A stretch of DNA of 64,000 nt from Cardiocondyla obscurior (lineage: Eukaryota > Arthropoda > Insecta > Hymenoptera > Formicidae), in the NCBI RefSeq assembly GCF_019399895.1, contig NW_027228788.1, positions 785,068 to 849,067 of the forward strand. The letters are read 5' to 3'. The notes under the pieces are model-generated. The model ran no database searches. It was not told the origin of the DNA and saw nothing but the letters and a program-made list of their open reading frames with translations. This document shows, in pieces, positions 1 to 11,513 of the stretch. The position numbers and the translations under genes are program-made. Each line of letters opens with the position of its first letter. The first letter of the stretch is position 1.

Positions 1-27
1 AAACGAAAAAAATATTTTTGAAATTTA

Positions 28-599
28 GCAACATAGCATTGTGCGGCATTTAAAAAAATGCATACGGGTTTATTCCGAGCCTTCTATTTTCACCAGCAGA
101 CGAAATATGGCCGAAAAACATAAAAACATATTTTTAGATTTTGCAACGTAGCATTGTGCGCAAAAAAATAGATGCATACGGGACAATTCCGAGCTTTCAA
201 TTTGCACCAGCAGACGAAATATGGCCGAAAAACAAAAAAAAATATTTTAGAAATTTAGCAACATAGCGTTGTGCGGCATTTAAAAAAAATGCATACGGGT
301 TTATTCCGAGCCTTTTATTTTCACCAGCAGCCGAGATATAGCCAAAAAAACAAAAAAAAATTTTTTTTGAAATTTTGCAACATAGCATTGTGCGCAACTA
401 AAAATAGATGCATACGGGTTTATCCGAGCTTTCTATTTTCACCAGCAGACGAAATGGCCAAAAACAAAAAAATTTTTTAATTTGGCAACATAGCATTGTG
501 CGGCAATTAAAGGAGATGAATACGGGCCTATTCCGAGCCTATTATTTTTACCAGCAGCCGAGATATGGCCAAAAACGAAAAAAATATTTTTGAAATTTA
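28..599 (+). repeat. Higher-order unit A-B-F-E-C (572 bp)
   Basis: Five monomers: A 28-142, B 143-257, F 258-376, E 377-484, C 485-599. The B copy has an altered GCGCAAAAAAATAG block. This is the pentamer form of the higher-order repeat. The 27 bases before it are the end of a C monomer. Confidence 0.92.
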
Positions 600-1172
600 G
601 CAACATAGCATTGTGCGGCATTTAAAAAATGCATACGGGTTTATTCCGAGCCTTCTATTTTCACCAGCAGACGAAATATGGCCGAAAAACATAAAAACAT
701 ATTTTTAAATTTTGCAACGTAGCATTGTGCGCAACTAAAAATAGATGCATACGGGACAATTCCGAGCTTTCAATTTGCACCAGCAGACGAAATATGGCCG
801 AAAAACAAAAAAAATATTTTAGAAATTTAGCAACATAGCATTGTGCGGCATTTAAAAAAATGCATACGGGTTTATTCCGAGCCTTCTATTTTCACCAGCA
901 GACGAAATATGGCCGAAAAACATAAAAACATTTTTAAAATTTAGCAACATAGCATTGTGCGCAACTAAAAATAGATGCATACGGGTTTATTCCGAGCTTT
1001 CAATTTTCACCAGCAGACGAAATATGGCCGAAAAACATAAAAAATTTTTTTAATTTTGCAACATAGCATTGTGCGGCAATTAAAGAAGATGAATACGGGC
1101 CTAATCCGAGCCTATTATTTTTACCAGCAGCCGAGATATGGCCGAAAAACAAAAAAAAATATTTTAAATTTA
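600..1172 (+). repeat. Higher-order unit A-B-A-B'-C (573 bp)
   Basis: Monomers A 600-713, B 714-829 (AGAAATTTA tail), A 830-943, a B/A hybrid 944-1057 (GCGCAACT front but GGGTTTATTCC core, with TTTCAATTTTCACC), and C 1058-1172 (CCTAATCC subtype). The order matches the A-B-A-B-C units found throughout the right half. Confidence 0.9.
714..829 (+). repeat. Exemplar monomer type B, AGAAATTTA-tail form
   Basis: The same B front half (GCGCAACT, CGGGACAATTCC, TTTGCACC), but the tail is an A-run followed by ATATTTTAGAAATTTA instead of the A-run/T-run. In the higher-order units this form links A-B to a second A-B pair or to F-E, whereas the other B form precedes D or C. The tail is the same as in many C monomers, which suggests that this B form arose by exchange with a C tail (inference). 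Confidence 0.9.
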
Positions 1173-1401
1173 GCAACATAGCATTGTGCGGCATTTAAAA
1201 AATGCATACGGGTTTATTCCGAGCCTTCTATTTTCACCAGCAGACGAAATATGGCCGAAAAACATAAAAACATATTTTTAGATTTTGCAACATAGCATTG
1301 TGCGCATTTAAAAATAGATGCATACGGGACAATTCGAGCTTTCAATTTGCACCAGCAGACGAAATATGGCCGAAAAACAAAAAAAATATTTTAGAAATTT
1401 A

Positions 1402-1512
1402 GCAACATAGCATTGTGCGGCATTTAAAAAAATGCATACGGGTTTATTCCGAGCCTTTTATTTTCACCAGCAGACGAATATGGCCAAAAACAAAAAAATT
1501 TTTTGAAATTTT
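1402..1512 (+). repeat. Exemplar monomer type F
   Basis: A 111-bp copy with an A-like front (GCGGCATTT, GGGTTTATTCC), often CCTTTTATTTT, then commonly GAGATATGGCCAAAAA as in C, and a tail TTTTTTGAAATTTT found only in this type. It precedes E. This copy has a one-base shortening (GACGAATATGG). Confidence 0.9.
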
Positions 1513-1623
1513 GCAACGTAGCATTGTGCGCAACTAAAAATAGATGCATACGGGTTTATCCGAGCCTTCTATTTTCACCAGCAGACGAAATGAACAAAAA
1601 ACAAAAAAAAATTTTTTAATTTG
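1513..1623 (+). repeat. Exemplar monomer type E
   Basis: A 111-bp copy with the B-like front (GCAACGTAGC, GCGCAACT, AATAGATGC) joined to a short core lacking one T (TTTATCCGAGCC here; elsewhere GGCTTATCC or GGCTTGATCC) and the D-like GAAATGAAC or GAAATGGCC 3' part ending TTTAATTTG. It looks like a fused B front and D rear. It follows F and precedes C in F-E-C and A-B-F-E-C units. Confidence 0.92.
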
Positions 1624-1855
1624 GTAACATAGCATTGTGCGGCAATTAAAGGAGATGAATACGGGCCTATTCCGAGCCTATTATTTTTACCAGCAGCCGA
1701 GATATGGCCGAAAAACGAAAAAAATATTTTTGAAATTTAGCAACATAGCATTGTGCGGCATTTAAAAAAATGCATACGGGTTTATTCCGAGCCTTCTATT
1801 TTCACCAGCAGACGAAATATGGCCGAAAAACATAAAAACATATTTTTAAAATTTT

Positions 1856-1972
1856 GCAACGTAGCATCGTGCGCAACTAAAAATAGATGCATACGGGACA
1901 ATTCCGAGCTTTCAATTTGCACCAGCAGACGAAATATGGCCGAAAAACATAAAAAAATTTTTTTTTAATTTT
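1856..1972 (+). repeat. Exemplar monomer type B (A-run/T-run tail)
   Basis: A 117-bp copy. It differs from A by GCAACGTAGC at the start, the palindromic TGCGCA followed by ACTAAAAATAGATGC, the core CGGGACAATTCCGAGC, TTTCAATTTGCACC, and a tail made of a long A-run running directly into a T-run and AATTTT. This copy has the CATCGTGC variant where others read CATTGTGC. B monomers with this tail lead into D or C. A second form has the tail ATATTTTAGAAATTTA (example 714-829) and leads into A or F, often with CATAGCGTTG at the start of the next monomer. Confidence 0.95.
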
Positions 1973-2085
1973 GCAACATAGCATTGTGCGGCATTTAAAA
2001 ATATGCATACGGGTTTATTCCGAGTTTTCTATTTTCACCAGCAGACGAAATGAACAAAAAACAAAAAAAAAATTTTTTTAATTTG
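1973..2085 (+). repeat. Exemplar monomer type D
   Basis: A 113-bp copy with the GCATTT front, CCGAGTTTTCT core and GACGAAATGAAC in place of GACGAAATATGGCC, so it has lost the GGCC. The tail ends TTTAATTTG and runs into a C monomer that often begins GTAACATAGC instead of GCAAC. D is almost always found between a B (long tail) and a C. A subtype has GTGAGGCATTT at the front (for example near 28171, 31261, 37237 and 48537). Confidence 0.93.
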
Positions 2086-2199
2086 GTAACATAGCATTGT
2101 GCGGCAATTAAAGAAGATGAATACGGGCCTATTCCGAGCCTATTATTTTTACCAGCAGCCGAGATATGGCCAAAAACGAAAAAATATTTTTGAAATTTA
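2086..2199 (+). repeat. Exemplar monomer type C (unit-closing monomer)
   Basis: A 114-bp copy. Type C is set apart by GCGGCAATTAAAG, GATGAATACGGGCCTA (it lacks the ATGCAT palindrome present in the other types), CCTATTATTTTTACC, CAGCAGCCGAGATATGG and a tail ending GAAATTTA. It closes nearly every higher-order unit. About 115 C monomers occur, so the mean spacing is about 560 bp. A subtype reads CCTAATCCGAG, with TACAAGCAG in some copies. Confidence 0.95.
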
Positions 2200-2780
2200 G
2201 CAACATAGCATTGTGCGGCATTTAAAAAAAATGCATACGGGTTTATTCCGAGCCTTCTATTTTCACCAGCAGACGAAATATGGCCGAAAAACATAAAAAC
2301 ATATTTTTTAGATTTTGCAACGTAGCATTGTGCGCACTTAAAAATAGATGCATACGGGACAATTCCGAGCTTTCAATTTGCACCAGCAGACGAAATATGG
2401 CCGAAAAACGAAAAAAAATATTTTAGAAATTTAGCAACATAGCGTTGTGCGGCATTTAAAAAAAATGCATACGGGTTTATTCCGAGCCTTTTATTTTCAC
2501 CAGCAGCCGAGATATAGCCAAAAAAACAAAAAAAAATTTTTTTTGAAATTTCGAAACGTAGCATTGTGCGCAACTAAAAATAGATGCATTCAAACTTGAT
2601 CCGAGCTTTCTATTTTCACCAGCAGACGAAATGAACAAAAAACAAAAAAAAAATTTTTTTAATTTGGCAACATAGCATTGTGCGGCAATTAAAAAGATGA
2701 ATACGGGCCTATTCCGAGCCTATTATTTTTACCAGCAGCCGAGATATGGCCAAAAAACAAAAAAATATTTTAGAAATTTA
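2200..2780 (+). repeat. Higher-order unit A-B-F-E-C (581 bp)
   Basis: Monomers A 2200-2316, B 2317-2433, F 2434-2552, E 2553-2666, C 2667-2780. The E copy begins GAAACGTAGC (not GCAACGTAGC) and has GCATTCAAACTTGATCC. Both changes recur in the E at 51643-51757. Confidence 0.92.
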
Positions 2781-2896
2781 GCAACATAGCATTGTGCGGC
2801 ATTTAAAAAAATGCATACGGGTTTATTCCGAGCCTTCTATTTTCACCAGCAGACGAAATATGGCCGAAAAACATAAAAACATATTTTTAAAATTTT
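2781..2896 (+). repeat. Exemplar monomer type A
   Basis: This 116-bp copy serves as the type A reference. It opens with GCAACATAGC and GCGGCATTT, has an A-run before ATGCATACGGG, the core GGGTTTATTCCGAGCCTTCT, then CACCAGCAGACGAAATATGG and a tail CATAAAAACATATTTTT. By hand count it holds 39 G+C in 116 bases (34%). It contains an NsiI-type palindrome ATGCAT and a GGCC. Type A is usually followed by a monomer starting GCAACGTAGC with the GCGCAA block (type B), so the A-B dimer is the commonest pair in the window. Confidence 0.95.
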
Positions 2897-3347
2897 GCAA
2901 CGTAGCATTGTGCGCAACTAAAAATAGATGCATACGGGACAATTCCGAGCTTTCAATTTGCACCAGCAGACGAAATATGGCCAAAAACATAAAAAAATTT
3001 TTAATTTTGCAACATAGCATTGTGCGGCAATTAAAAAAGATGCATACGGGCCTAATCCGAGCCCATTATTTTTACCAGCAGACGAGATATGGCCAAAAAA
3101 CAAAAAAATATTTTAAAATTTTGCAACATAGCATTGTGCGCATTTAAAAATAGATGCATACGGGTTTATTCCGAGCCTTTTATTTTCACCAGCAGACGAA
3201 ATGAACAAAAAACAAAAAAATTTTTTAATTTGGCAACATAGCATTGTGCGGCAATTAAAAAGATGAATACGGGCCTATTCCGAGCCTATTATTTTTACCA
3301 GCAGCCGAGATATGGCCAAAAAACGAAAAAAATATTTTTGAAATTTA
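2781..3347 (+). repeat. Higher-order unit A-B-C'-E-C (567 bp)
   Basis: Monomers A 2781-2896, B 2897-3008, a C-like monomer 3009-3122 (GCGGCAATT and GGGCCTAATCC, but ATGCAT, CAGACGAGATATGG and a TTTTAAAATTTT tail), an E-like monomer 3123-3232, and C 3233-3347. The C-like monomer occupies the place F holds in other pentamers. Confidence 0.85.
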
Positions 3348-6300
3348 GCAACATAGCATTGTGCGGCATTTAAAAAAATGCGGGTTTATTCCGAGCCTTC
3401 TATTTTCACCAGCAAACGAAATATGGCCGAAAAACATAAAAACATATTTTTTAGATTTTGCAACGTAGCATTGTGCGCAATTAAAAATAGATGCATACGG
3501 GTTTATTCCGAGTTTTCTATTTTCACCAGCAGACGAAATATGGCCGAAAAACATAAAAAAAATTTTTTTTAATTTTGCAACATAGCATTGTGCGGCAATT
3601 AAAGAAGATGAATACGGGCCTAATCCGAGCCTATTATTTTTACAAGCAGCCGAGATATGGCCAAAAAACAAAAAAAAATATTTTAGAAATTTAGCAACAT
3701 AGCGTTGTGCGGCATTTAAAAAAAATGCATACGAATTTATTCCGTGCTTTCTATTTTCACCAGCAGACGAAACATGGCCGAAAAACATAAAAACATATTT
3801 TTAAAATTTTGCAACGTAGCATTGTGCGCAACTAAAAATAGATGCATACGGGTTGATCCGAGCCTTCTATTTTCACCAGCAGACGAAATGGCCAAAAACA
3901 AAAAAAAATTTTTTTAATTTGGCAACATAGCATTGTGCGGCAATTAAAGGAGATGAATACGGGCCTATTCCGAGCCTATTATTTTTACCAGCAGCCGAGA
4001 TATGGCCGAAAAACGAAAAAAATATTTTTGAAATTTAGCAACATAGCATTGTGCGGCATTTAAAAAAATGCATACGGGTTTATTCCGAGCCTTCTATTTT
4101 CACCAGCAGACGAAATATGGCCGAAAAACATAAAAACATATTTTTAAATTTTGCAACGTAGCATCGTGCGCAATTAAAAATAGATGCATACGGGACAATT
4201 CCGAGCTTTCAATTTGCACCAGCAGACGAAATATGGCCGAAAAACATAAAAAAATTTTTTTTTAATTTTGCAACATAGCATTGTGCGGCATTTAAAAATA
4301 TGCATACGGGTTTATTCCGAGTTTTCTATTTTCACCAGCAGACGAAATGAACAAAAAACAAAAAAAAATTTTTTAATTTGCAACATAGCATTGTGCGGCA
4401 ATTAAAGAAGATGAATACGGGCCTATTCCGAGCCTATTATTTTTACCAGCAGCCGAGATATGGCCAAAAACGAAAAAATTTTTGAAATTTAGCAACATAG
4501 CATTGTGCGGCATTTAAAAAAATGCATACGGGTTTATTCCGAGCCTTCTATTTTCACCAGCAGACGAAATATGGCCGAAAAACATAAAAACATATTTTTA
4601 AATTTTGCAACGTAGCATTGTGCGCAATTAAAAATAGATGCATACGGGACAATTCCGAGCTTTCAATTTTCACCAGCAGACGAAATGGCCGAAAAACAAA
4701 AAAAAATTTTTTTATTTTGCAACATAGCATTGTGCGGCAATTAAAGAAGATGAATACGGGCCTATTCCGAGCCTATTATTTTACCAGCAGACGAGATATG
4801 GCCAAAAACGAAAAAATATTTTTAAATTTAGCAACATAGCATTGTGCGGCATTAAAAAAAATGCATACGGGTTTATTCCGAGCCTTCTATTTTCACCAGC
4901 AGACGAAATATGGCCGAAAAACATAAAAAAATTTTTTTTTAATTTTGCAACATAGCATTGTGCGGCATTTAAAAAAGATGCATACGGGTTTATTCCGAGC
5001 TTTCTATTTTCACCAGCAGACGAAATATGGCCAAAAAACAAAAAAATTTTTGAAATTTTGCAACATAGCATTGTGCGCAACTAAAAATAGATGCATACGG
5101 GACAATTCCGAGCTTTCAATTTTCACCAGCAGACGAAATATGGCCGAAAAACATAAAAAAAATTTTTTTTAATTTTGCAACATAGCATTGTGCGGCAATT
5201 AAAAAGATGCATACGGGTTAATCCGAGCCTTTATTTTCACCAGCAGACGAAATATGGCCGAAAAACAAAAAAATATTTTAGAAATTTAGCAACATAGCAT
5301 TGTGCGGCATTTAAAAGATGCATACGGGTTTATTCCGAGCCTTCTATTTTCACCAGCAGCCGAGATATGGCCGAAAAACGAAAAAAATTTTGAAATTTAG
5401 CAACATAGCATTGTGCGGCATTTAAAAAATGCATACGGGTTTATTCCGAGCCTTCTATTTTCACCAGCAGACGAAATATGGCCGAAAAACATAAAAACAT
5501 ATTTTTAAAATTTTGCAACGTAGCATTGTGCGCAACTAAAAATAGATGCATACGGGACAATTCCGAGCTTTCAATTTGCACCAGCAGACGAAATATGGCC
5601 GAAAAACATAAAAAAATTTTTTTTTAATTTTGCAACATAGCATTGTGCGGCATTTAAAAATATGCATACGGGTTTATTCCGAGTTTTCTATTTTCACCAG
5701 CAGACGAAATGAACAAAAAACAAAAAAATATTTTTTAATTTGGTAACATAGCATTGTGCGGCAATTAAAAGAGATGAATACGGGCCTATTCCGAGCCTAT
5801 TATTTTTACCAGCAGCCGAGATATGGCCAAAAACGAAAAAATATTTTTGAAATTTAGCAACATAGCATTGTGCGGCATTTAAAAAATGCATACGGGTTTA
5901 TTCCGAGCCTTCTATTTTCACCAGCAGACGAAATATGGCCGAAAAACATAAAAACATATTTTTTAGATTTTGCAACGTAGCATTGTGCGCAATTAAAAAT
6001 AGATGCATACGGGACAATTCCGAGCTTTCAATTTGCACCAGCAGACGAAATATGGCCGAAAAACATAAAAAAATTTTTTTTTAATTTTGCAACATAGCAT
6101 TGTGCGGCATTTAAAAAAGATGCATACGGGTTTATTCCGAGCCTTCTATTTTCACCAGCAGACGAGATATGGCCGAAAAACAAAAAAATTTTTGAAATTT
6201 TGCAACATAGCATTGTGCGCAACTAAAAATAGATGCATACGGGACAATTCCGAGCTTTCAATTTGCACCAGCAGACGAAATATGGCCGAAAAACAAAAAA

Positions 6301-8727
6301 ATTTTTTAATTTTGCAACATAGCATTGTGCGGCAATTAAAGAAGATGAATACGGGCTAATCCGAGCCTATTATTTTTACCAGCAGCCGAGATATGGCCGA
6401 AAAACGAAAAAATATTTTAGAAATTTAGCAACATAGCATTGTGCGGCATTTAAAAAAATGCATACGGGTTTATTCCGAGCCTTCTATTTTCACCAGCAGA
6501 CGAAATATGGCCGAAAAACATAAAAACATATTTTTAAATTTTGCAACGTAGCATCGTGCGCAATTAAAAATAGATGCATACGGGACAATTCCGAGCTTTC
6601 AATTTGCACCAGCAGACGAAATATGGCCGAAAAACATAAAAAATTTTTTTAATTTTGCAACATAGCATTGTGCGGCATTTAAAAAGATGCATACGGGTTT
6701 ATTCCGAGCTTTCTATTTTCACCAGCAGACGAAATGAACAAAAAACAAAAAAAATATTTTTTAATTTGGCAACATAGCATTGTGCGGCAATTAAAAAGAT
6801 GACGGGCCTAATCCGAGCCTATTATTTTTACCAGCAGCCGAGATATGGCCGAAAAACGAAAAAAATATTTTAGAAATTTAGCAACATAGCATTGTGCGGC
6901 ATTTAAAAAAAATGCATACGGGTTTATTCCGAGCTTTCTATTTTCACCAGCAGACGAAATATGGCCAAAAACAAAAAAATTTTTTGAAATTTTGCAACAT
7001 AGCATTGTGCGCAACTAAAAATAGATGCATTCAGGCTTGATCCGAGCCTTCTATTTTCACCAGCAGACGAAATATGGCCGAAAAACATAAAAAACATATT
7101 TTTAAAATTTTGCAACATAGCATTGTGCGCAACTAAAAATAGATGCATACGGAACAATTCCGAGCTTTCAATTTTGCACCAGCAGACGAAATATGGCCGA
7201 AAAACATAAAAAAAATTTTTTTTAATTTTGCAACATAGCATTGTGCGGCAATTAAAGAAGATGAATACGGGCCTATTCCGAGCCTATTATTTTTACCAGC
7301 AGACGAGATATGGCCGAAAAACGAAAAAAATATTTTAGAAATTTAGCAACATAGCATTGTGCGCAATTAAAAATAGATGCATACGGGTTTATTCCGAGCT
7401 TTCTATTTTCACCAGCAGACGAAATATGGCCGAAAAACATAAAAACATATTTTTAAAATTTTGCAACATAGCATTGTGCGCAACTAAAAATAGATGCATA
7501 CGGGACAATTCCGAGCTTTCAATTTGCACCAGCAGACGAAATATGGCCGAAAAACATAAAAATTTTTTTTAATTTTGCAACATAGCATTGTGCGGCATTT
7601 AAAAAAGATGCATACGGGTTTATTCCGAGCTTTTCTATTTTCACCAGCAGACGAAATGGCCAAAAAACAAAAAATAATTTTTTAATTTTGCAACATAGCA
7701 TTGTGCGGCAATTAAAGAAGATGAATACGGGCCTATTCCGAGCCTATTATTTTTACCAGCAGCCGAGATATGGCCGAAAAACGAAAAAAATATTTTTGAA
7801 ATTTAGCAACATAGCATTGTGCGGCATTTAATAAAAATGCATACGGGTTTATTCCGAGCTTTCTATTTTCACCAGCAGACGAGATATGGCCAAAAACAAA
7901 AAAATTTTTTGAAATTTAGCAACATAGCATTGTGCGCAACTAAAAATAGATGCATACGGGTTTATTCCGAGCCTTCTATTTTCACCAGCAGACGAAATAT
8001 GGCCGAAAAACATAAAAACATATTTTTAAAATTTTGCAACGTAGCATTGTGCGCAACTAAAAATAGATGCATACGGGACAATTCCGAGCTTTCAATTTGC
8101 ACCAGCAGACGAAATATGGCCGAAAAACATAAAAAAAATTTTTTTTAATTTTGCAACATAGCATTGTGCGGCAATTAAAGAAGATGAATACGGGCCTATT
8201 CCGAGCCTATTATTTTTACCAGCAGCCGAGATATGGCCAAAAAACGAAAAAAATATTTTTGAAATTTAGCAACATAGCATTGTGCGGCAATTAAAAAAGA
8301 TGCATACGGGTTTATTCCGAGCTTTCTATTTTCACCAGCAGACGAAATATGGCCGAAAAACATAAAAACATATTTTTAAAATTTTGCAACGTAGCATTGT
8401 GCGCAACTAAAAATAGATGCATACGGGACAATTCCGAGCTTTCAATTTGCACCAGCAGACGAAATATGGCCGAAAAACATAAAAAAATTTTTTTTTAATT
8501 TTGCAACATAGCATTGTGCGGCATTTAAAAAAGATGCATACGGGTTTATTCCGAGTTTTCTATTTTCACCAGCAGACGAAATGAACAAAAACAAAAAAAA
8601 ATTTTTTAATTTGGTAACATAGCATTGTGCGGCAATTAAAGGAGATGAATACGGGCCTATTCCGAGCCTATTATTTTTACCAGCAGCCGAGATATGGCCA
8701 AAAACGAAAAAATATTTTTGAAATTTA
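3348..8727 (+). repeat. Mosaic of small higher-order units, left block
   Basis: Reading by eye, unit by unit: A-X-C, A-E-C, A-B-D-C, A-B-C, then an irregular stretch near 4840-5400 (an A with long tail, F, B, a C/A hybrid and an A/C hybrid), A-B-D-C, A-B-F-B-C, A-B-D-C, F-A-B-C, A-B-D-C, F-A-B-C, A-B-D-C. The first A lacks five bases (ATGCGGG for ATGCATACGGG near 3380). There is no non-satellite sequence. Single hybrid monomers could be classed differently. Confidence 0.8.
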
Positions 8728-11513
8728 GCAACATAGCATTGTGCGGCATTTAAAAAATGCATACGGGTTTATTCCGAGCCTTCTATTTTCACCAGCAGAC
8801 GAAATATGGCCGAAAAACATAAAAACATATTTTTTAGATTTTGCAACGTAGCATTGTGCGCAATTAAAAATAGATGCATACGGGACAATTCCGAGCTTTC
8901 AATTTGCACCAGCAGACGAAATATGGCCGAAAAACGAAAAAAAATATTTTAGAAATTTAGCAACATAGCATTGTGCGGCATTTAAAAAAAATGCATACGG
9001 GTTTATTCCGAGCCTTCTATTTTCACCAGCAGACGAAATATGGCCGAAAAACATAAAAACATATTTTTAAAATTTTGCAACGTAGCATCGTGCGCAACTA
9101 AAAATAGATGCATACGGAACAATTCCGAGCTTTCAATTTGCACCAGCAGACGAAATATGGCCGAAAAACATAAAAAAAATTTTTTTAATTTTGCAACATA
9201 GCATTGTGCGGCATTTAAAAAAGATGCAGACGGGCCTATTCGAAATTTTCTATTTTCACCAGCAGACGAAATGAACAAAAAACAAAAAAAAAATTTTTTT
9301 AATTTGGTAACATAGCATTGCGCGGCAATTAAAGGAGATGAATACGGGCCTATTCCGAGCCTATTATATTTACCAGCAGCCGAGATATGGCCAAAAAACG
9401 AAAAAAATATTTTTGAAATTTAGCAACATAGCATTGTGCGGCATTTAAAAAAAATGCATACGGGTTTATTCCGAGCCTTCTATTTTCACCAGCAAACGAA
9501 ATATGGCCGAAAAACATAAAAACATATTTTTTAGATTTTGCAACGTAGCATTGTGCGCAATTAAAAATAGATGCATACGGGACAATTCCGAGCTTTCAAT
9601 TTGCACCAGCAGACGAAATATGGCCGAAAAACGAAAAAAATATTTTAGAAATTTAGCAACATAGCATTGTGCGGCATTTAAAAAAATGCATACGGGTTTA
9701 TTCCGAGCCTTCTATTTTCACCAGCAGACGAAATATGGCCGAAAAACATAAAAACATATTTTTAAAATTTTGCAACGTAGCATCGTGCGCAACTAAAAAT
9801 AGATGCATACGGGACAATTCCGAGCTTTCAATTTTCACCAGCAGACGAAATATGGCCGAAAAACATAAAAAAAATTTTTTTTAATTTTGCAACATAGCAT
9901 TGTGCGGCAATTAAAAAAGATGAATACGGGCCTAATCCGAGCCTATCATTTTTACAAGCAGCCGAGATATGGCCGAAAAACGAAAAAAAATATTTTAGAA
10001 ATTTAGCAACATAGCGTTGTGCGGCATTTAAAAAAAATGCATACGGGTTTATTCCGAGCCTTATATTTTCACCAGCAGACGAAATATGGCCGAAAAACAT
10101 AAAAAAAATTTTTTTTAATTTTGCAACATAGCATTGTGCGGCAATTAAAAAAGATGCATACGGGTTTAATCCGAGCCTTTATTTTCACCAGCAGACGAAA
10201 TATGGCCGAAAAACATAAAAACATATTTTTAAAATTTTGCAACATAGCATTGTGCGCAATTAAAAATAGATGCATACGGGACAATTCCGAGCTTTCAATT
10301 TGCACCAGCAGACGAAATATGGCCGAAAAACGAAAAAAATATTTTAGAAATTTAGCAACATAGCGTTGTGCGGCATTTAAAAAAATGCATACGGGTTTAT
10401 TCCGAGCCTTCTATTTTCACCAGCAGACGAAATATGGCCGAAAAACATAAAAACATATTTTTAAAATTTTGCAACGTAGCATTGTGCGCAACTAAAAATA
10501 GATGCATACGGGACAATTCCGAGCTTTCAATTTGCACCAGCAGACGAAATATGGCCGAAAAACATAAAAAAAATTTTTTTTAATTTTGCAACATAGCATT
10601 GTGCGGCAATTAATGAAGATGAATACGGGCCTAATCCGAGCCATTATTTTACCAGCAGCCGAAATATGGCCAAAAAACGAAAAAAAATATTTTAGAAATT
10701 TAGCAACATAGCATTGTGCGGCATTTAAAAAAAATGCATACGGGTTTATTCCGAGCCTTCTATTTTCACCAGCAGACGAGATATGGCCAAAAAACAAAAA
10801 AATTTTTTTGAAATTTTGCAACGTAGCATTGTGCGCAACTAAAAATAGATGCATACAGGCTTATCCGAGCCTTCTATTTTCACCAGCAGACGAAATGAAC
10901 AAAAAACAAAAAAATTTTTTAATTTGGCAACATAGCATTGTGCGGCAATTAAAGAAATGAATACGGGCCTATTCCGAGCCTATTATTTTTACCAGCAGCC
11001 GAGATATGGCCGAAAAACGAAAAAAATATTTTTGAAATTTAGCAACATAGCATTGTGCGGCATTTAATAAAAATGCATACGGGTTTATTCTGAGCCTTCT
11101 ATTTTCACCAGCAGACGAAATATGGCCGAAAAACATAAAAACATATTTTTAAATTTTGCAACGTAGCATCGTGCGCAACTAAAAATAGATGCATACGGGA
11201 CAATTCCGAGCTTTCAATTTGCACCAGCAGACGAAATATGGCCGAAAAACATAAAAAAATTTTTTTTAATTTTGCAACATAGCATTGTGCGGCATTTAAA
11301 AATATGCATACGGGTTTATTCCGAGTTTTCTATTTTCACCAGCAGACGAAATGAACAAAAAACAAAAAAAAAAATTTTTTTAATTTGGTAACATAGCATT
11401 GTGCGGCAATTAAAGAAGATGAATACGGGCCTATTCCGAGCCTATTATTTTTACCAGCAGCCGAGATATGGCCAAAAAACGAAAAAAATATTTTTGAAAT
11501 TTAGCAACATAGC
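8728..11513 (+). repeat. 24-monomer super-unit, copy 1 (2786 bp)
   Basis: The order is A-B-A-B-D-C, A-B-A-B-C, A2-C*-B-A-B-C, F-E-C, A-B-D-C. The same order occurs at 15485-18244 and 19377-22112. Rare variants shared with copy 2 include GAAATGAATAC near 10951, TTTAATAAAAATGC near 11066 and ATTCTGAGCC near 11088. The first-part D monomer has GCAGACGGG and TCGAAATTTTC near 9226-9250, a variant found again near 41281 and 47282. Confidence 0.88.

Larger units (their letters stand above)
1173..1739 (+). repeat. Higher-order unit A-B-F-E-C (567 bp)
   Basis: Monomers A 1173-1286, B 1287-1401, F 1402-1512, E 1513-1623, C 1624-1739. It has the same order as 28-599. The C begins GTAACATAGC, the form usual after a GAAATGAAC monomer. 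Confidence 0.92.
1740..2199 (+). repeat. Higher-order unit A-B-D-C (460 bp)
   Basis: Monomers A 1740-1855, B 1856-1972 (long A-run/T-run tail), D 1973-2085, C 2086-2199. This tetramer is the commonest small unit in the window. Confidence 0.93.

Noticed and set aside
1856..1972. tRNA or other small RNA gene in the monomer
   Set aside because: No cloverleaf pairing, no A/B box pair and no stable hairpin; only short imperfect dyads such as ATGCAT and TGCGCA.
2781..2896. CENP-B box
   Set aside because: Only the AnnCGGG half is matched (ATACGGG). The TTCG half is replaced by part of the A-run, so the site does not meet the known core.
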